A stretch of 64,000 nucleotides of DNA from Macrotrachela quadricornifera (lineage: Eukaryota > Rotifera > Eurotatoria > Philodinida > Philodinidae). The DNA is taken from contig JAJEKB010020085.1 in assembly GCA_022393335.1 (NCBI GenBank), positions 72,721 through 136,720 of the forward strand, in the 5' to 3' direction. The notes beneath the pieces are model-generated. The model ran no database searches. It was not told where the DNA came from and saw only the letters and a program-made list of their open reading frames with translations. Within the stretch, counting starts at the first letter, position 1, and the number at the start of each line of letters is the position of its first letter. The translations under genes and the position numbers were made by a program. Below, in pieces: positions 12,166 through 27,100 of the stretch.

Positions 12166-15100
12166 CTTCATAAGAATAATATAGTCAGAAATGTTTCACA
12201 GGCTGTTTATTATCAATATTAGACGTGTATCTAAACCGAGATTTGGTCTCATTTGCAATCAATGTTACTGTCATCAGAGTCAATCATACTTAGAAGATAT
12301 ATACTTCCTTATGTAAGTCTCACTAACGTTCGGAATCAAACTTGGTCACAGGGCAATCGAAACTAGAGAATCTGAATTAGACTATTATTTCCAATAAAAT
12401 TTGTTCAAAGGTAATTAAAGATGAAAAATTCGAATTTCATCAGTGTTTTGAATAAAAAAATCAATAGAAAAGCTAAAGAAGGGTGAAACAATTCAAATTT
12501 GACTATGTTTTCAAATAAAATATGACCAAAAAAACCTGGAAGAAAGTAATCAAAAATTCATTTTCTATATTTTGGATTTTGATATTAACCCTAGTACGCC
12601 CAACATGGGTCATTTCTGGCCCAGACGTAAAAATTTAGAAATACACTATAATATTTTGATAATTTCGGGTTTAAGGACTCATTTCTCCTATTCCATCTCA
12701 TTACAAGCCTTCAATACAATAAAATACGATTTCATCAGTATTTAACATAAAACTAGACAAGAGAACAAGTTAAACGTTCAACTAAAATTCAAGATTCATG
12801 CACTATTTTAACTGTATATTTATCTCCAACTTACTTAGAAGTATTTATTGATTGGGTTTTGGACTATCCAATTAGAATAATATATGATTCATTCGATTAA
12901 ATCTTGGATCGAAAATATTCATCCATCATCTAGCACTCCTTCATTTTTTTTATTTTATAGATTAAGTTTTCTTTTCATATTATAAAAAACGATCCTGAAC
13001 AATTGGATTGAAGAGGGTAGCGAATTTGACGATTTTAACGACGAACAAAATGGTTCAGAAACAGAAAATGATGAGATTGATTTAGATCTTAAATTAATCG
13101 AAGATTCTACACGAAAAAGCCCATATACTTCTAAATCCGAGTTGATCTGGTCATCAATTCCATCTACTTCAACAAAAATAAATTCTTACAGTGATAACAT
13201 CGAGAAATCTGGGCCGACCAAGCTTACTGAAAATGTTGCATCTATTGAAGACGCATTCATTTGTCTTATATCGGAAAAAATCATGCAGAAAATTTTGATT
13301 TATTCAAATATAAAATATGACCGAAACGCCGAATTAGATAAAAAAGAGGAAATAACAATGATGGAATTGAAAGCTTTCATTGGAATATTATTGCTTGTTG
13401 GTTTAGTAGGAAGATCAAAAGGAAAATTTACAATCCTTATAGAGAATAAATCCCTTGGAATCCCCAATATTCAAAGCTACTATTTCAGGAAGTCGATTTG
13501 ACAAAATTATTTCGTGTCTACGATTTGATGATAAAAAGAACCAGAGAAGAGAGAAAACAAGTAGATAAATTTGCAGCAATTCGTGAAATTAAGTCAGATT
13601 CTTAGGATAGATTAAAAACATGTTATACATCAGGACTTGATCTTCCCATTGGCGAACAAATATTAGAATTTCGGAGAAAATGTCGATTTCGTCAATTTAT
13701 TCTTAAGAAGCTTGACAAATACAGATAAAAGTTCTGGGTACGTGTTCATGGAAAGTCGTTTTATGTATTGAATGTATTTCATTGCATTAGACGACAACTA
13801 GATCAAGAAAAACAAAATCTCATAGATGAAAGTGTAGTTTTAAAATTGCTCAAGCCATTTTATGGTTCAAACAGAAATGTAACAACGGATAATTTCTTTA
13901 CAAGTGTTCCATTGGCGAAAAACCTTCAAACGAAGAATCTGACTGTTATAGGAACATTACGAAAAAATAAATAAAAAATACCTATGAAATTTCTGTCAAA
14001 TAAAACTCGTGTAGTTGATTATTCACTTTTTTGATTTTGAAGATAATTTAACTTTAGTTTTTTTTCTACCATAAAATAATGAGGCTGGCTTATTACTTTC
14101 TTCGAAACATCGTGATAATCAGGTGGACAATAAGACTGGAAGAGCAATTATCATTTTGGATTATAATAAAACCAAGGGAGCTATTGATACTATTGATCAA
14201 ATGTGTCAAAAATATATAGTAAAGAATATTTTTTTATTTTTTATCTTTTCATTTTGTCATTTGTAGGTAAAAAGAGGTACAAAGCGATGGCCGCTTTGTG
14301 TTTTCTACGATATGATAGGTATGGCGGCTCTAAACGCTTTTATCTTGTAGAAGGCAAAAAATCCAGAATAGAATCGAAATAAGAGATATCAATGGCGATT
14401 ATTTCTAGAACAACTCGGACTTCATATATTAACATTTCCGTTGGATTTTCGTTCAAAAACTTGAAAATTTCTATATAAAGATATTCAAAAATGCTTTAGC
14501 TATTGTTGGTCATCCTATAACGAGAAGAAATTCACAAGAATCAAGCGAAGATTCTGCATAAGGAAAACGAAAACAGCGTTCAATGTGTGAAACATGTCAA
14601 GACAGAAAAACTTCAACTAAATGTTATAATCGTTCTGCATTTGTTTGTAACAAACATTGTATAAAGCAAATTTTTTGTATTAATTAATTGTTCGAAATAA
14701 AGAACTAATATACTTTCAATATTTTTTTCTATCAGATTGAATATAACACTAGCATCCTTTTGACAGGATAGTGGCCTTAGAATAGAGAAAATCATTTTAT
14801 AGAAGCGTATATTGCTATTGTAGTACGTAAAAAAAGCACGAGCATATTAGGGCTGATTATTAGAAACTGATCGCTTAAATACGGATAACTGCAATGGATT
14901 CATAGGCCAGCTCATTATGACTGAAGTTCATAAAAAAAAACAATTTACGGAAGAAAGTATAACTGGAATTATTTTACTATATAATTTATCCTTCAATTAC
15001 GTAATGCTTAAATACATTTTTTTCCTATATTCAGTGTATCATGGTTGTGTGTAAAAAAAACAGTTGGCATCAGTTATAAATGTTAGACCAAGATTTTTGA

Positions 15101-18100
15101 TTCACATTTATTAAACTTGATTACTCTTGATGAAGTCTTATTCGACACGGTATTTGGATTTAGATGCTTTATTCATGGCTACTCTTTGGCCGAATTTTTC
15201 TTAATTCTTACTTTTTAGCGGAGAAATGTATCACAAGTTCAATGACTCAAAAACCATGCTAATAGTGTATGTCTAGTTATATAAATATCTGTATACATAA
15301 TGAAAGTAAAGCTCAATTTAAAGAAGGGACTATATAGTACCCTGCATATTGACATGCTCTTTCTAACAAAGACAAATTAAATATATTGATCGAGTTTGGA
15401 CAGGGAATTCTTAGACACAAGATCAAAAAATCGTAAATGGAGAAAAAACGAAAAAGATTTTACTTCTTTAAAAAGTCTGTTTTTCAGACAGCTGGTTACA
15501 AAAATGATCAAAACTTTAAGCCAAAAAAGAGGGCTTCGGACAAAAAACATACCATTTTTGAAAAATTCGAAAACAAGCTATCTTCCTGCGCGTTTATCTT
15601 AATTTTGAAATTTCGAACTAAAATTGACTTTTTTCGAAGGGTTTTTAACGTTTTTCATACACTATAACACCTGCGCAGTTTCATACGGATTATTACTAGC
15701 TTCTAATACTCAGTGAAAACATTTCTCAAAGACTTACAAGATGGTACATGTATGCACCATCGAGACTTATCCTAACTTTACTATAATGACCTTCAGTCAA
15801 TGTACTGCACGGAACTTGAATATTCGTCTCCACATTAATGTGAAATTAACTAAATACATCCTCGAGGCATACAAGCTTAGTTTTTCCGAAAAAAAAACGT
15901 TTTCACAAAATTAGAACTTTGTATTTGACATGAGATTGATCGACTTTTTTATCGGTTGAACTGCAAGATTCAATGGCTGTTTTGTAATGAGTTGGACTAT
16001 ATACTTCAACTGCCTAGTAAACTAGCCGTTCAGATCTGCTAAGTAAAAATTCACTTCGTTAACAATATGAATGGGAATTTATGTTCTTCGTCTCTGATGC
16101 TACTGGGTGTAGTTTTATCAAAGGTTATGGTTAGATTCACACTTTCCACTCTACATAACCGTTTTATGAAGTTCTGTTCAAAACCATCGCTAGTTTTGGA
16201 CTCTCCATCGTTAAATATGCTTCAGTTAGTTTTATTTTGAGTTATAGTGAAATTTGCCCCCTGAAGTATATATATACTAATTACGACATCTCCGTCTAGA
16301 TCAACCAAGACACAAGATTCTCGGTATTGATACATGTCTAATCCTTACCAATTTCGGATTATCAGGGTTTTCTTTATAGAGACGTGGAAAAAGTATTGAT
16401 GCAATGGGTATAAGAGGTAAAATCAACGATGCAAAGCAGATCTAAACAAAACATCGAACTCGTATACAAAATATTTTATAAATATCATGTATAGCTTTGA
16501 CATACCCAAATAGGAACCGACATTTTCTTTAGCCATCGTCGATAGTAAAAATGATGATACCACTTGTCATCAAGATGCTTCTGGATTGTGTTACTGGCAA
16601 GAAAAATTTGACAGTCCGCATTTTGTGCCACTACCAAAGGAGTACATGTGGGAAACATCGTCGCCTTTTCATTGAGTAACTTAAGAGCAAAATGCTTGTC
16701 TTTATCAAAACATCTGTCTATGATATTGCTCGAGTGTCGATCAAATTCTCTGTTTACATTAATAAATAAATTACACGCAAATACAAGAATTTGATTAGCT
16801 TACTCTGCAATGTTTCTTAAATTCTGTTTGTTATTTTTGGCTTTCTTCGCTGCTTTTCGATAAACTTCAACTGCAAGAAGAGTGACAACCGTCTGATTCT
16901 AATAGTTAAGACATGACATAGAAGGACAATTAGATATCAAAATAAACTGAATGTAAAGATAATGTATCCCTTACTCGGCTTCTGGAACAAAGATACTTAG
17001 CCATATCTGGCTGATTCATGAATACAAACCAAAGGTAAAGAGATTCAATCTTGTACTCTTCGAATATGTTATCGATGTGTAAGTTCTAAAGTATATATCC
17101 CTTATAAAACTAATAAGTTTAACAATACTGAATCCTTACATAATGTTTTAAATATTGCCGAAAGTAATTAGTATATCTTTGCATTACATATTGTTCAGAG
17201 TCATTTGTTTTAATATTGGCTTCAAGTATTGTCGGATCGATATTCAGCGCATTATCATTCTTAGAAATTGATATGAATAGAATGATAATGAATCACTATG
17301 CATATTCTTCTAGTTTGACTCACCATGGTTCTTCTACAAATAATAACGAGTTGCTCTTTTGTCAGTTTTTCTATTGATGCACCGTATTTCATTAGTAAAC
17401 TAACGAAAAGCACATTATTTCGATATAAAGCTTTGAACAGTAGTTGTTGCATAAGTGAAACTTTCTACAAAAAGAAGTATATTCAAGATTTCTCGAATCA
17501 AGACGTAATCACGAGCAGATGTTTAAAATATCGCTTTTAAATAGCACTTAATGACAAATTGTCAAACCACTACAATCACATCCGCTTGACATTTTTTCAT
17601 CAAAGTTTGCTATATTAGCGAATACCTTTTCGTCTTTTAACGGCGTTAGCGAGTTTGAAAGATTATTCTTGAAGGACATCGTATATTTGCTCAACAAATA
17701 TGTCAGCTAAGCGATTATGTAGTCAGTCTGATTTTTGTAAACTATAGTGACATATTTTTTATTTATTTATTTTGTTACACAACACTTTCCGATGAAGCTC
17801 TTTTACAACCATATGTGATTGATATTTATGTTATGAAGCTACATTATAATAAAGATACTGAGTGCATTTCGAAAATTTGAAGCTTTAACTTTGTTGAAAG
17901 TATTCTTATTGTGATAAAAGACACTTCTAATCAGTATTTCTTAATACTAAATTTTGCACACCAAATGCAAGCAAGATATAGTATTATTGTTACTACGACT
18001 TTTCTTAATGTTCTTGATATACATCGTGTAAAAGAACATGAAGAAAAACTTAGTAGATCATTGATATTTATCTATTATCGAAAAAGAACCGACCAGATTG

Positions 18101-21100
18101 CTCAGAGATTGGAATATCAAGTACATTATACGATCTATAAAATGATGTGTGGTTCGATTAGACATATTTTTCAGTATAATTAGGACTATCTTTCAACCTT
18201 TTAGAGACATGTTTAATAGCATTTTTTTAATACGTACAAAAATATTTCGAAGAAATATTCCGGTTCCACTAAATATAAATACTACTCTCTCAAAAGATAT
18301 TTTATGTACTATTTCATGTTATTCAATGTTTCATTACCAAACATTTATGTATCTAAACTGAGAGTATCATAAGAACATTTACAATGCATGTGAGGTAAAT
18401 TGATATGAAAATTATTGGATTTCTATAACTTATTAACGGAGAAAAACTTGATTAAAATCATTTCAAAATAAAGTAAACACCATGGATATGATTGTAGTGT
18501 TGAGTGAATGACGTGAAACCATAGAAAGAAAGAATACTAAAATATTTTGATTTATTGATTACTATCTACTTTTTTTTTAAATAAAATAACAATAAATAAA
18601 ATTGCTTTGCTTGAAAGAGATGTCTTAACATTTATTTAATCAATGACATATTTTGGTCTCTGATGTTGGCCGACAGATTTTTTTTACTTATTTGCGGACT
18701 GATTTCAGAACTTAAATCATTCTAATGTCTGCTCAGATAATGTTAGTTTGTAGAGTGAAGTATTTGGCATACAATAAGAATATGTAGACTATGAAGTCGT
18801 TATCGATCGTTCTTTATCTATTTCAACTACTCGAGTTTTCTGAGCTTGAAGAGTCTTCGTACAATTCCATTTTATGTAAACGTCAAAAATTCTTATCAAT
18901 ATTCGATAGATCATCCGAACATTGTTCATTACAGAACATGTTTCAGAACGATTCTATCCAATTGCATATTTCATTTACCGAATACTGGTTTTGTTCCAGA
19001 TTGTTTTTGGGTGTTATAGCCTGATTTTGACGATTAACCAATAGCTGTTTGGCGTGATCATTCATATTCCAGATCTAAAATATTAACAAGAGACATTGTA
19101 TATTATCTTCCATTATAACGAGAAAGAAAGCCTATCTTACTAGACACCATTCCAATTCTGCTGCTTCCATATTCAAAAAGAAACGCTGATCAGAATTCGC
19201 AGTTTGATAATGTATGGCCTTCAACATTGCATCGGCAATAGCATCTTTTAGATTACCACTATGTTTGATGGCATCAAATACAACAATAAGTGTTTCCATT
19301 TCGTTCAAGACATTCACATATTCCTCAATTTCATCATCTTTTTCTGTGTTTTTATCTTCTTTAAAACACAGCTTTTTTAATGCATTTTTGCATTTTTCAA
19401 CATGTATTTTTTTTCGCAAGTGTGTTAATGCATCATTTGGGGATAACTTTTGACAAAGTTGAGCAATGATATCAGCGAGACCACCTGTATTCTATACGAA
19501 AAATGTAAATAAATATAAATAAAATACGAAATTGTTATTAAAGACAGCGCATATAAGGACAGTTCTGAGATCTTCTGGTTTTCACTAATTTGTAATCTAC
19601 TAGACATTGCATTTTATGAGAAATCACTTATTGACAGAATGACACTATCTTTAGAATGATCTCAGGACCTTTTGTCCAAATTATTGTTCGAGTCGAAACC
19701 GTTTTTCATCAGCTACTCCATTTGTTTTATATTTCTGACACAAAATTTCAATCGGATCGGTTTTTATATTGCAGATACAATAGACAAATTATGATTGTAA
19801 TGCAGTCTAGTCGATATAGCACTTCGACTAAATATATTTATCATTTCATAGTTTTGCAAAGTCGTATATAAAAACAATTCTTCTGATCTAGTATCCGAAC
19901 CTAAAGAAACTAAATATACACAAATTCTAATTGTTTTTTTTTCAGATCGTTTTCATTGATATATCTTATTTTACTTTTCCAAAAATCGTAAATAGACTAT
20001 AATGGTAACTTCGAATGTTTTCTCTAGCAAAATGCCAATCGTCTGATATATACAGATCGTACATTGTTTAAAGAACAGAGGCAGTATACGAATAATGAGG
20101 ATGCTCATATGGATATGATTAGACAACGAACATGGATTATCATTTTACTTATTTCTATTAGTGTTTCATTGTTTCATCATTATCTGCACGGACCTTGTAC
20201 TCCAATAAGATCATACTATCATTGATCGCAACTATATAAGATAAGGCGTTAAGAGAGATTTTGTCTTATTCAATAGTATAATTCGATTTAGACTAATATA
20301 CTAGAGTAAAGCAGACGCACATGATTGACAGTTTATAGCTTATAACTTGACAACTGAAGTATAATATAATCTCTAAATAGGATTATTAGAGTTATTGTTG
20401 CCGAAATGAACGGTAGGGGCACAGAATTTAATAGTATTATGACGGAACTATAGTCATTATCAGACAATATCGACAAATTATGTAGATACTTTACGAGATT
20501 GAACTTGCGTTAGGAAATTATATATACCATTGCTTGCTTTCGAAAATATTGTCAGCAGTTATCATAATCTTTTCATAATTTTGGTATAGATCTATAAGTT
20601 ATTTTAATAAAAATGATCTTAGAGAATAGTTAGATATTATTTCATGTGTAGCTGTTTTCTTTATATTGCAACACTAATTCAGATAAACTGTTTATATATA
20701 CGATTTTGCTAAAACATGAAAGGTTAAGCACATCTGATAGGAATATTATATTGATCCAATTTGACTGCAATTATGATCCTCTCCCTATTCTTTATGATCA
20801 CAGAACTAGTTTGTTAGAAGTTTTTTTAACCATGAAACAAATAAAGGATTAAAAATCAGTTAGAAAAGTTTTCTGTTCAAAGCTGTGCATGCAGGAAAAT
20901 AAACATGCCGCATTTAGTCTTTTCATAGGCTATTCAATGGTAACGAATAGTATTTCTGGTAAAAGAATTGGAAATTACTGAGGAAATAGCTTTATTTCAT
21001 CATCGAATAATTTCCAATCGAAATTTCTGTCTAGTAGACTAATTTCTTTTATAAAAACTACGATTGATAGAAAAAAAAGATCTCATTTGATTGTGACTTG

Positions 21101-24100
21101 TATTCGATTAGAGCTATTTAATAAAAACCCTAGTAGACTATTTTAATACAACCTATCTTCAGTTAAATCATCAAGCATATGCTTCTATAGCTTATTGTTT
21201 GACCTTTACTAAGAGATAAAAAGTTTATGTTGCTTTTTTTCCCTCTCAAAATGTCGAAAAAATAGTGAGAAGAAATGGTATCAATATTATATAAATCATT
21301 ACCGACCTAAATTATATTTGAATCATTGTGTCACAAGATTTCATTCGTTCAAGCTGAATATTTTTTTTTCAGTGATAGAATAATCAATGAAAAAATAATT
21401 GCTTGAGATAGTTTTCAACTTTTGAATTTCTCATATAAAAACAAAAATATTCCAAATAATTTCTGTATTAGTCACTTGATGGTCAAGGATTGCATTCTGG
21501 ACAAAAGAATACTGAGTCACTCTGAAATAGCTTTATTCTGTTATCAAATGATTTCTTATGATATTTCTCAGATAGAAACGTACAGTATGTAAACACCCAT
21601 ATATGATGAGATTACGATAATTTCAGCCTCGAAACACTAATTACATACGACGTTCGTTTACAGTGCAATGTAAACATGCCGTAGTCGATAACCTTATATA
21701 CATCGTATTTATACTATGTCGAAATAGTGCGCTATACGAGCAGCCTTTTCATGCCATATTTGCATCCTATCAAAAAACCGTTTTAAATTTATGTTTAAAA
21801 CCTGTGCGATGATGCATACTAGATCGTTCGGTTGGCCGTCAAAAGGCCGAAAGGAAAAATATCGAAAACAGAATCTGTTGAATAGACGCTGTCTCTAATC
21901 AACATTAAATTTAATTCATTCTTATATATATATCGTTTTTTTCTTATTTTATTGACTTCGTATTATAACCAATATCGACAATGACAATGATCTTAAATAG
22001 TGAAGAACTGGAACAAAGAAATAGATAAAGGACGAGTGCCATTAAGGCATATTTTCGGTCCAAAAACTATGATCTAAGACTAGAGTATTGCAACGGTTCC
22101 AAAGGAATCGTTCACATCTGATTAAAGAAATGTGATTCATTTCATCATTTCTGACGCTAATACATTTTTTGACGATGTATCTTGAAGAGAAATACGTACT
22201 CTTTCTGGCCGTACAGTCAAAGATGCATTATGGTCTTTCATAGCTTTAAAAAAAGAAACGGTTCCAGTTTAGAACCGTTCGGAACCGTACAGTGAGGAAC
22301 CGAATCTTTTTCATCAATAGATTCAGATTACGGAAGGTTATAATGTATCTCTGAATACACGATCTGAAAGAGAAAACACGTCTTTTCAAAATGTATCGTA
22401 AAAAGAAGTAGTAGAATTAGAAATAATGGATTGGTTCATAATTCTTTGAGCTGAACTAGAAAATTTTTTGAAACCGTTGCAGCACTCTACCTAAGACACA
22501 CATATTCGGACTCAGCATTAAATTCTGAGTAGAATAGCGTTTTAGAATCATTGAAAATCTCGAAAAACAATTTTCGATATTTTTCCTTTCGACATTTTTC
22601 CTTTCGGCTTTTTTCCTTTCGGCCTTCCTACAGCACACCGATCGTTCTTGGTGATCCGTATCTAAAACTATCAAATTCATTATATTCCAATGTCTATCGC
22701 AATTCCTACATCATGAACATAGTTCTATGCCTAGCTTCGGTCTCATAAGTCATTTTGTGTTAATGTAAAGTCTCCACTACCTTCTTTGAATTGTATTATA
22801 TATTAATTGATATCTTACGCTGAGCTTCATTCGATGGTATTAAGTGTGACTTATAAAAACATTTCAGTGATATGCTTCATTTTGATGAATATTCACTTTT
22901 TAAGGATCTATCATAACAATACAATGAACAGTCAACATAACTGTTGTATAAAATATATTGTTTATTTTAGTTTAGGTCCATCAAAACGAGTTTGTGAATA
23001 GTACGAATTAGTTATATTTAGAGTTGACTAACGGCGGAATAAAGGGAAAATGTTCTCAACTGTCTTTGGCTAAAGATAAACGTATGCGAATAAAATGAGA
23101 AATAGTACCATATACGGCTGTGGTAATGCTCATTCTAAGAGTTTAAATTGCTATTTACAGCAGAATTATGATGCACATACAGCTAATATACGATGTGTCG
23201 ACGATCATTTATAATAGAAATATGAGACCATATGATCGTCTTATTTTAGTCGTAAACAACTGTATTCATCACGACGTAAATACAGTCATAAATTATAGGC
23301 CAGGAATATGATGAAATACCGTATGAAAATGGCTCGTGTTCGACCGTATACGGACATCATAATCGATCATTTCAGTTTATGTTTAGAAGACAACACATTA
23401 ATAGAAATCAAAAAGAACTAAAAATCGTCTTTGTGCTCTTCTATCGTTAGCTGCACTTCTTTTAAAGAGGAAAAAGTTGTAGATGTGTTTCATACATTTA
23501 CTGATTTCATTATTGACCTTATGGCTCATCCAATGTGTATAATCACCTATTTAGTGAATACTGTTTTTTTTCTTTTGAGAAGTGTTTGTAGAGGAGTGTA
23601 GTAAAATATAGCGAGATGATTGCATTTTCCACAGAACAAGTGGAAGATATCGACGAATTTTCATTCATTAGAAATAGTGCGCAGTATGGATGGAAATTTT
23701 TTGAAAGTAAGCGACTTTATTACATCATTTTTTTGTCCACTAGAATGGACTTCAATATATTTCTGTTTACGAAAGAATTCAAATGCAAAAAGAATTTTCT
23801 AGTCGAAAAGAAGACTGAATATCTGAGTGCTAACCAAAAGTGCATTTGTTTTATTTGTAGGCAGCAAACCTTGTTTGAACTCTTTCACGATTATAGAAAA
23901 TAGTAACGAAAATATCAAAAAGCGCGAGCGATGACTTGTAAATGGCTTATAAAACAAATAACAAGTAGTTTGGATCCATTCTATGATATCAGATAAATTT
24001 CGAACGTACATGATCAAAAGGCAACATTGTAATGAATAGTGATAGCTATCATCTTGACATGGAAAAACTGAAACACACTAAAACTACGAAATTGTTTCCA

Positions 24101-27100
24101 ATTGGTTTATAATGTCCTGTAGAATCAAACCCTTTGAGTTTCGAAACTCGTCTCCAACTTTGAGAACTTACAATTCCGAAACTACAGTTCCAACTTCGAC
24201 TTCGAAAAACTCTGAACGGCTATTTATTTATATGAATATATCTATTATGTTATGTTTTATTCTTAAAGTTTATTTATGAAGCTATAAATTAGGATATTTG
24301 TGTATTTTGTTTGTTTCTCAAAATACTTACAATAAAGTCGTTGCTATCAGTGTCCGACACGGGTCACTTTATTTTTAACACGAACGATCTGGCGCAAGCT
24401 CAAAAATTTTTTCGTAACTCGATCCGATCCGAGTCGAGCACTGGTTGCTATGTAAGAGTAAAAGACTTCATCGTTCTGCTAATATGACTTTTCCATTGAT
24501 TCTGAAAAAAAATTTTCTCAACCACTTTGACAAAGTCAGAGTTGCGGAATTGAAATGGAGTTTCAGAATCTAGTACAAAGTACTATTGATCTTTTTTACT
24601 AATTATTGTTTCTATAACTTGTGTTCATTTTCAATTCTATAGAAAATGGTTCTATACAGTGAAATACATACTTGAACAACAACAATTGGTATTCCATCCT
24701 CCAAACTTGCACATATGACACTTAGTGTTGCGAAATCGCCACCAAGTAATAGCATAACAATTGGAATATCATTATTCGACGCTAGAAGATATATTAGTTG
24801 CTAGAATTGTTTACAAATAATGTTTTGATATTTTGGCAATACATACCAGTAAGTTCAGGTTGATGACCAACCACGGGTACTCTCAACGCTTTGCTAATAC
24901 TAAGTTCATGCTCGATCTCCTGGCGTTTTAATAACATTTGTTTCACATCGAATGGCTGCAAAAAAAACGAAAAAAACATATAAAAAAATGTTAAAAAGCG
25001 CTGCGTTGAAAAACAAATCTCGAAATTAAAATTATTGAAAAGATAGAATTTCGAAAAATAATATCTACTTAGGTCTGACCAAAAGTTCTGGCAACGTTAT
25101 TGGTAATTTTATAAACCAATTAATATTGAGGAGGTTTTCGCATGGATAAATAGTGGAATGTCTTGTCTATAATGATATATATACTAACTCTATTTTAGAC
25201 TTAGTTACAACACTTTTTCAGATAGACTTTAATTCGAACTGAAAAAAAAATTTTCAAAAATGGCTAATGAATTTGATCGATACTATATTAAAATTCGAAC
25301 TATTTTGGGAATTGATGCAAAGACTATTCACGAAGAACTTACAACAGCATTAGGGCCTGACGCATTATCTTATCGTACAATCGCCAGGTGGACAAACCGT
25401 TTTCGTGAAGGAAGAGAAGATGTTAATGATAATCCTCGAACTGGTCGTCCAGTATCCGAGCTGACAGATGAAAATATTGAACTGGTTCAACAGGTTATCA
25501 GCAATGATCCACATTCAACTTACGATGAAATTATAGCTGAGACGTCTCTCTCTCATGGTACAATAGAACGAATTATCCATGATTGTCTCAAGATGAAAAA
25601 AGTTACATCTCGTTGGGTACCCCATCAACTGAATGATGAACAAAAGCAAGAACGAGTTAGACTTTTTCGCGAAAATTTAGCTAAGTTTCAAAGTAATTCC
25701 TGGCGATTATGTAATATTATAACAGGTGATGAGACGTGGATTTATCATAGGCAAATTCATCACAAATCAACAAACAGAAGCTGGGTTGTCGAAGGTAAAT
25801 CACCAACTACTGTCGTTCGTCGAGGCAAATTTGAACCAAAAACTTTATTTTCTATATTCTTTAAATCAAATGGTGCTGTTCTTATACATACTGTTGATAA
25901 AGGCGAGACAGTAGATCACGATTATTATATTGAAAATTGTCTCAAGCGTGTTATCAAAGAAATACGGAAACAAAGAGAGTTAGCGGATACAAAAGGCATA
26001 AAATTGCTTCATGACAATGCTTCACCCTATACTCATTCCGATGTCATTAATTATTTAACGAAAGAAGGTATCATTATAATGCCGCATCCACCATATTCAC
26101 CTAACCTTGCACTATGTGATTATTGGTTAAATGATTACATCAAGCGTAATTTAACTGATCAACCAGATGAACAATCATTGACTCGTGTAGTATCCAAGGT
26201 GGTCAAAAATATTCCAGAAGAAGATTTTAAAAAAACTTTTGACAAACTATTAGAAAAGATGGAACTTTGTATAAATAATCATGGCGACTATTTTGAACAT
26301 TTAATAAAATAAAATGAAAAATATCTCTCTCTTTTCTTAGATTTCTTTAATGTTGCCAGAACTTTTGGTCAGACCTAAGTAGAAAAAATGAAATTCCGAA
26401 TAGTTACAATTTCAAATGTTGAAAAATATCCCGCCGTTCTATCAACTCGAGATATCTTTATATAAACATTACTATCAACTGAGAATTTTGTTTTTTTGCC
26501 AGTCATTTAATTTTACTTCCTGTATTAACAAGTTAATCTCGTCTATTTTTCTTTTACCATACGTCATTCACACCACATGCTATTTTCATTTGTCCTCCCG
26601 TCTTTTATACACACAACTACTTTTTATTTCTTTACTGCACTTAATAACTCTATATATCAAAGACTTGGTGCAATCAGCCTCGTCATCAACACCTGAACTT
26701 TCATCTGCTAATAATAATAAAAATAAACGTCTTGTAAAATTTTAATGAATATTGGATGACAAAGATGAAGTAGACATTATGAGATGTCTCAGATGTAGAG
26801 CTTAAAACTAACAATGGAGTAATAAGTTAGTTTTTTCGTTTACAAAACCTGCTGTATTTTCTTAGGTAAATTGGAATCATCCTTTCAACTGTTCTGTAGA
26901 TAAATATCAACCAAAAATATCTAGAGTTTATTTAATTGTATTCGGAAAGAAGAACTTGTTGTTCGTCAACAAATGCTTTAAATGATAATGGGTAAAAAGA
27001 AGATCAAAAACAAAACAACAACTGCATTTATAAGGGCGATTTAATTCAATCTGGTCGTTTCTTTTTTTTGTTCAACTTTTTCGTTAATTTTCTATTTCGC

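Larger units (their letters stand above)
19492..24671. other. 5.2-kb TRPM intron with inserted repeats
   Basis: Intron between the exons encoding ...DGIPIVVVQ and NTGGLADIIAQL.... It contains the inverted-repeat element 21845-22624, the 96-bp MITE 24348-24443, and a loosely similar direct pair (around 20951-21030 and 21491-21570, sharing AAATAGCTTTATT). Plus-strand open frames at 22807-23001 and 23616-23903 resemble nothing known to me. Confidence 0.5.

Noticed and set aside
22551..22748. Plus-strand frame with repeated Phe/Ser/Arg peptides
   Set aside because: It is the translation of the tandem CCTTTCGRC motif at the end of the inverted-repeat element.
23616..23903. 95-codon plus-strand frame inside the TRPM intron
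   Set aside because: No recognisable similarity, Phe/Lys-rich, and overlapped by other frames; treated as chance.
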